Source: Stappia taiwanensis
GTDB lineage: Bacteria > Pseudomonadota > Alphaproteobacteria > Rhizobiales > Stappiaceae
Assembly: GCF_014635285.1 (NCBI RefSeq)
Contig: NZ_BMCR01000003.1
Span: forward strand, 124,001 to 188,000
DNA length: 64,000 nt
Reading direction: 5' to 3'
The notes beneath the pieces are model-generated. The model was not told where the DNA came from and ran no database searches. It saw only the letters and a program-made list of their open reading frames with translations. The position numbers were made by a program, and so were the translations under genes. Positions 63,639 to 64,000 of the stretch are shown in pieces. Numbering within the stretch: the stretch's first letter is position 1; each line of letters begins with the position of its first letter.

Positions 63639-64000
63639 GCTCCGCTCCAGCGCGAGAACAGCGAGGTGGACAGCGCCCGGTCGCCGGCTTCGGCCCTGAG
63701 CACCAGCTCTCCAGATTCCAGAAGGCCGCCCCGGGTCTTCAGCGTGTCGGCCATCACCTCGTGCAGAGACAGGAAGGAGGAGCGGATCGCATAGGCGGTC
63801 AGCACCAGGAAGCGCGCGTCTGGCGCCAGAATGCGCTCCAAAAGGGTGAGCATCTCCGGCAGGCTTTCATAAAGGTCCCAGATCTCGCCCTTGGGGCCGC
63901 GTCCGTATTTCGGCGGGTCGAGGACGATGCCGTCATAGGTGTTGCCGCGCTTGACCTCGCGGGTGACGAATTTCAGCGCGTCGTCGCAGATCCAGCGGAT
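63635..64000 (-). CDS. class I rRNA methyltransferase, RlmI-like (5' part outside window)
   Basis: 121 codons of the C-terminal end are visible up to the right edge. The catalytic loop GIVLDPPKYGRGPKGEIWDL and the strand FLVLTAYAIRSSFLSLHEV are as in RlmI/RlmL-type enzymes that modify 23S rRNA bases. It is the first seen gene of a minus-strand group with the TrmH-type and SDR genes; its stop overlaps the TrmH-type start. The N-terminus and start are not in the window. Confidence 0.82.
   Translation of the reverse strand: MRWICDDALKFVTREVKRGNTYDGIVLDPPKYGRGPKGEIWDLYESLPEMLTLLERILAPDARFLVLTAYAIRSSFLSLHEVMADTLKTRGGLLESGELVLRAEAGDRALSTSLFSRWSGA

Overview
The window is G+C-rich chromosomal DNA (high G+C by eye, no count made) of an alphaproteobacterium, most likely of the order Hyphomicrobiales (Rhizobiales). 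The reasons are gene families and arrangements typical of that order: an amino acid:carrier-protein ligase operon, a fused pabB-pabC gene, HemP next to a DUF2325 gene, a DUF2474-cydB-cydA oxidase operon, a PACE pump, and a short MdoH with OpgC. I cannot name the genus. There is no prophage, CRISPR array or rRNA operon. The only tRNA is tRNA-Ser(GGA).

Layout. 0-3 kb: an operon on the minus strand (carrier protein, acyl-CoA dehydrogenase, amino acid:carrier-protein ligase, DUF1839 protein cut by the window edge). 3.2-4.5 kb: 3-oxoadipyl-CoA thiolase with a clear terminator. 4.5-7.9 kb: a tight operon of unknown product (MDR dehydrogenase, pterin-synthase-like protein, GT4 glycosyltransferase, methyltransferase). 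8-18 kb: periplasmic glucan genes mdoH and opgC flank a MITE, a CoA-transferase/ThDP-enzyme pair, a YeeE/YedE transporter and a TTC38-like protein. 18-27 kb: esterase, cyanide-insensitive-type bd oxidase (cydAB plus DUF2474), a K+ channel, M19 dipeptidase, and mtnA divergent from a class II aldolase (a probable methylthio-sugar DHAP shunt).

26-36 kb: DUF2325 gene and hemP share a promoter region with a 9-bp-arm palindrome. Then follow pheS, a small membrane protein and pheT. pheS is frameshifted by an apparent deletion of about 31 nt in its catalytic motif 2. Then a nucleotidyltransferase, pabBC and msrA. 36.9-38.6 kb: tRNA-Ser, a frameshifted IS481-family element and an AT-rich tract. 39-48 kb: exporters and regulators (TauE, HutD, a TetR-controlled DevBCA-like ABC exporter, a truncated PPOX-like gene, a PACE/AhpD-like/TetR operon, a Rieske oxygenase).

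48.4-50 kb: rplT, rpmI and infC (ATT start) on the minus strand. In many relatives these lie directly upstream of pheST. Here they are about 20 kb from pheS in opposite orientation, which fits one inversion. 50-64 kb: housekeeping and surface genes (GT4, alpha/beta hydrolase, patatin, mepA, lepA, HpnP-like radical SAM protein, divergent cold-shock-fold protein, MFS transporter, glpK, SDR protein, TrmH-type and RlmI-like rRNA methyltransferases, the last cut by the right edge).

The best candidates for undescribed biology are the amino acid:carrier-protein operon and the pterin-like/glycosyltransferase/methyltransferase operon.
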